DNA of 5,788 nucleotides from CAYTLQ01 sp964438715 (lineage in GTDB: Bacteria > Bacteroidota > Ignavibacteria > Ignavibacteriales > Ignavibacteriaceae): the NCBI GenBank assembly GCA_964438715.1, contig CAYTLQ010000195.1:1-5788 (forward strand), in the 5' to 3' direction. Position 1 is the stretch's first letter. The number at the start of each line of letters is the position of its first letter. Of this stretch, positions 4,967-5,788 are shown in pieces. The notes beneath the pieces were generated by a model that was not told the origin of the DNA, did not search any database, and saw nothing but the letters and a program-made list of their open reading frames with translations. The position numbers and the translations under genes were made by a program.

Positions 4967-5788
4967 TTAAAATTCATCCGGAAGTTTTTTTAATTCACTA
5001 TAGGTAAATACAGGACCATCTTTACAAACATAAACACTACCAATGTTACATCTTCCACATTTTCCCAACCCGCATTTCATTCTGTTTTCAAGTGTTGTGA
5101 TAATGTTATCATCCGAAAATCCAAGGTTTTTCATAACGGGGATAGTGTATTTAATCATTATCGGTGGTCCGCAAATTACGGCAACACTATTTTCTGCAGA
5201 GGGAGCAGTTTTTTCAACTATAGTGGGCACAAAACCAATTTCCCCTTTCCAATCACTTGTTTCACCTCCGGGATCTACTGTAACTACTGTATTAACCCCC
5301 TGCATATTCTGCCATTGTTGTAATTCTCTTTTATAAACTAAATCTGCTACCGTGCGGGCGCCATAAATAATATTTATATCCTTAAAATTTTCCCTCATAT
5401 CGAGAACATTCCAAATTACACAACGAACAGGCGCAAGCCCAATACCTCCGGCGATAAATACTACATTTTTACCCTTCATATTTTCTATTGGAAATGAGTT
5501 ACCGTAAGGACCACGAAGCCCCATACTATCGCCTGTATGAAGTTTCCTCATAGCTCCGGTTACTTTGCCGGCAAGTTTAAATGAGCACTCAATATACTCA
5601 GGCCTCGTGGGTGATGAAGCAATGCAAAAGGTACATTCCCCTTCTCCAAAAACAGAATATTCTGCAAACTGTCCCGCAAGAAATGAAAAATCGGTCTGTA
5701 AACCTTTGTCTTTAAATTGCAGTCGGAGCGTTTTAATATCAGGGGTTTCGTCTATTACATCTTTAATTTCTACTAATGCCGGTTTATA
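4967..5788 (-). CDS. FAD/NAD(P)H oxidoreductase with C-terminal [2Fe-2S] (sulfhydrogenase gamma / AsrB-like), 5' end outside the window
   Basis: The frame is open from the right edge (tat aaa ccg: YKPALVEIKDV) to TAA at 4967-4969, giving 273 residues. The family is usually about 275-290 long, so probably only a few N-terminal residues are missing. The ATG at 5551 is internal and should not be taken as the start. Order of parts: a flavin-binding beta-barrel with FCIASSPTRPE in place of the usual RxYS motif, as common in this subfamily; GLRGPYGNSFP; the NAD(P)-binding GGIGLAPVR; YGAR; and CGPPIMIKY. At the end is a cluster motif C-x4-C-x2-C-x7-C (CGLGKCGRCNIG...VC) followed by KDGPVFTY. Such subunits pass electrons between NAD(P)H and iron-sulfur partners in soluble [NiFe] hydrogenases, anaerobic sulfite reductase or heterodisulfide-reductase-like complexes. 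Partners are outside the window, so the exact complex is unknown. It shows no damage, in contrast to the genes to its left, and faces them tail to tail. Confidence 0.88.
   Translation of the reverse strand, partial: YKPALVEIKDVIDETPDIKTLRLQFKDKGLQTDFSFLAGQFAEYSVFGEGECTFCIASSPTRPEYIECSFKLAGKVTGAMRKLHTGDSMGLRGPYGNSFPIENMKGKNVVFIAGGIGLAPVRCVIWNVLDMRENFKDINIIYGARTVADLVYKRELQQWQNMQGVNTVVTVDPGGETSDWKGEIGFVPTIVEKTAPSAENSVAVICGPPIMIKYTIPVMKNLGFSDDNIITTLENRMKCGLGKCGRCNIGSVYVCKDGPVFTYSELKKLPDEF

Noticed and set aside
4961..4999. Imperfect tandem pair (GGAAGTTT...AATTCA) over the oxidoreductase stop
   Set aside because: Short, AT-rich and imperfect; likely chance or a small slip with no clear effect.
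5043..5336. 97-codon plus-strand frame
   Set aside because: Antisense to the NAD- and [2Fe-2S]-binding parts of the oxidoreductase.

Overview
The window looks like a contig end from a metagenomic assembly of a Bacteroidota-like organism. The reasons are AT-rich DNA, weak Shine-Dalgarno sequences, a TAnnTTTG-type -7 box at 1957-1964, and recognisable protein families. All identifications were made by eye from remembered family motifs; no database search was run. Bases 8-41 match the Illumina Nextera read-2 adapter/Tn5 mosaic end at 32 of 34 positions, so the left edge is a library artefact and not genome.

Left part (42-1861). Right after the adapter comes the first 28 codons of metF (methylenetetrahydrofolate reductase) on the minus strand. 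About 590 bases with little coding content follow, holding a degenerate AATCC-rich repeated leader. Then comes an intact gene of the RhuM family (723-1730, +). After it lies a second, decayed copy of the metF 5' end (1742-1855, -) with an in-frame TGA. The two metF ends agree at 85 of 90 positions, so the RhuM module is bracketed by a duplicated metF start. This resembles elements that insert into the 5' part of a gene and supply a replacement start.

Middle part (1957-4534). This is the wreck of a type III-like restriction-modification island on the plus strand. A promoter-like box leads into the first ~25 codons of a PHP-domain gene that has lost its ATG (ATA at 1999). That fragment is fused out of frame, at about 2068-2080, to the C-terminal ~177 codons of a probable DNA methyltransferase, which carries an internal TAG. 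The methyltransferase stop overlaps (ATGA) the start of a RhuM-Fic/Doc gene, broken by one missing base near 3329. That gene in turn overlaps (ATGGCTAA) the start of a restriction endonuclease gene. The endonuclease keeps its first 41 codons and its C-terminal ~279 codons with the PD-(D/E)xK nuclease core, but the helicase between them is gone and an in-frame TAA marks the join. The overlaps show that methyltransferase, RhuM-Fic and nuclease once formed one translationally coupled operon.

Right part (4535-5788). About 430 bases without a convincing gene contain small hairpins. Beyond them, on the minus strand, lies a nearly complete gene for a flavin- and [2Fe-2S]-containing NAD(P)H oxidoreductase subunit (sulfhydrogenase gamma / AsrB type) that runs off the right edge. 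It appears intact and is probably the host chromosome, or at least sequence outside the decaying island.

The main interest is the restriction operon with a built-in RhuM-Doc toxin-like gene, now a pseudogene set, and the duplicated metF start. Because the contig begins in adapter sequence, read-level checks of each deletion join matter before any biological conclusion.
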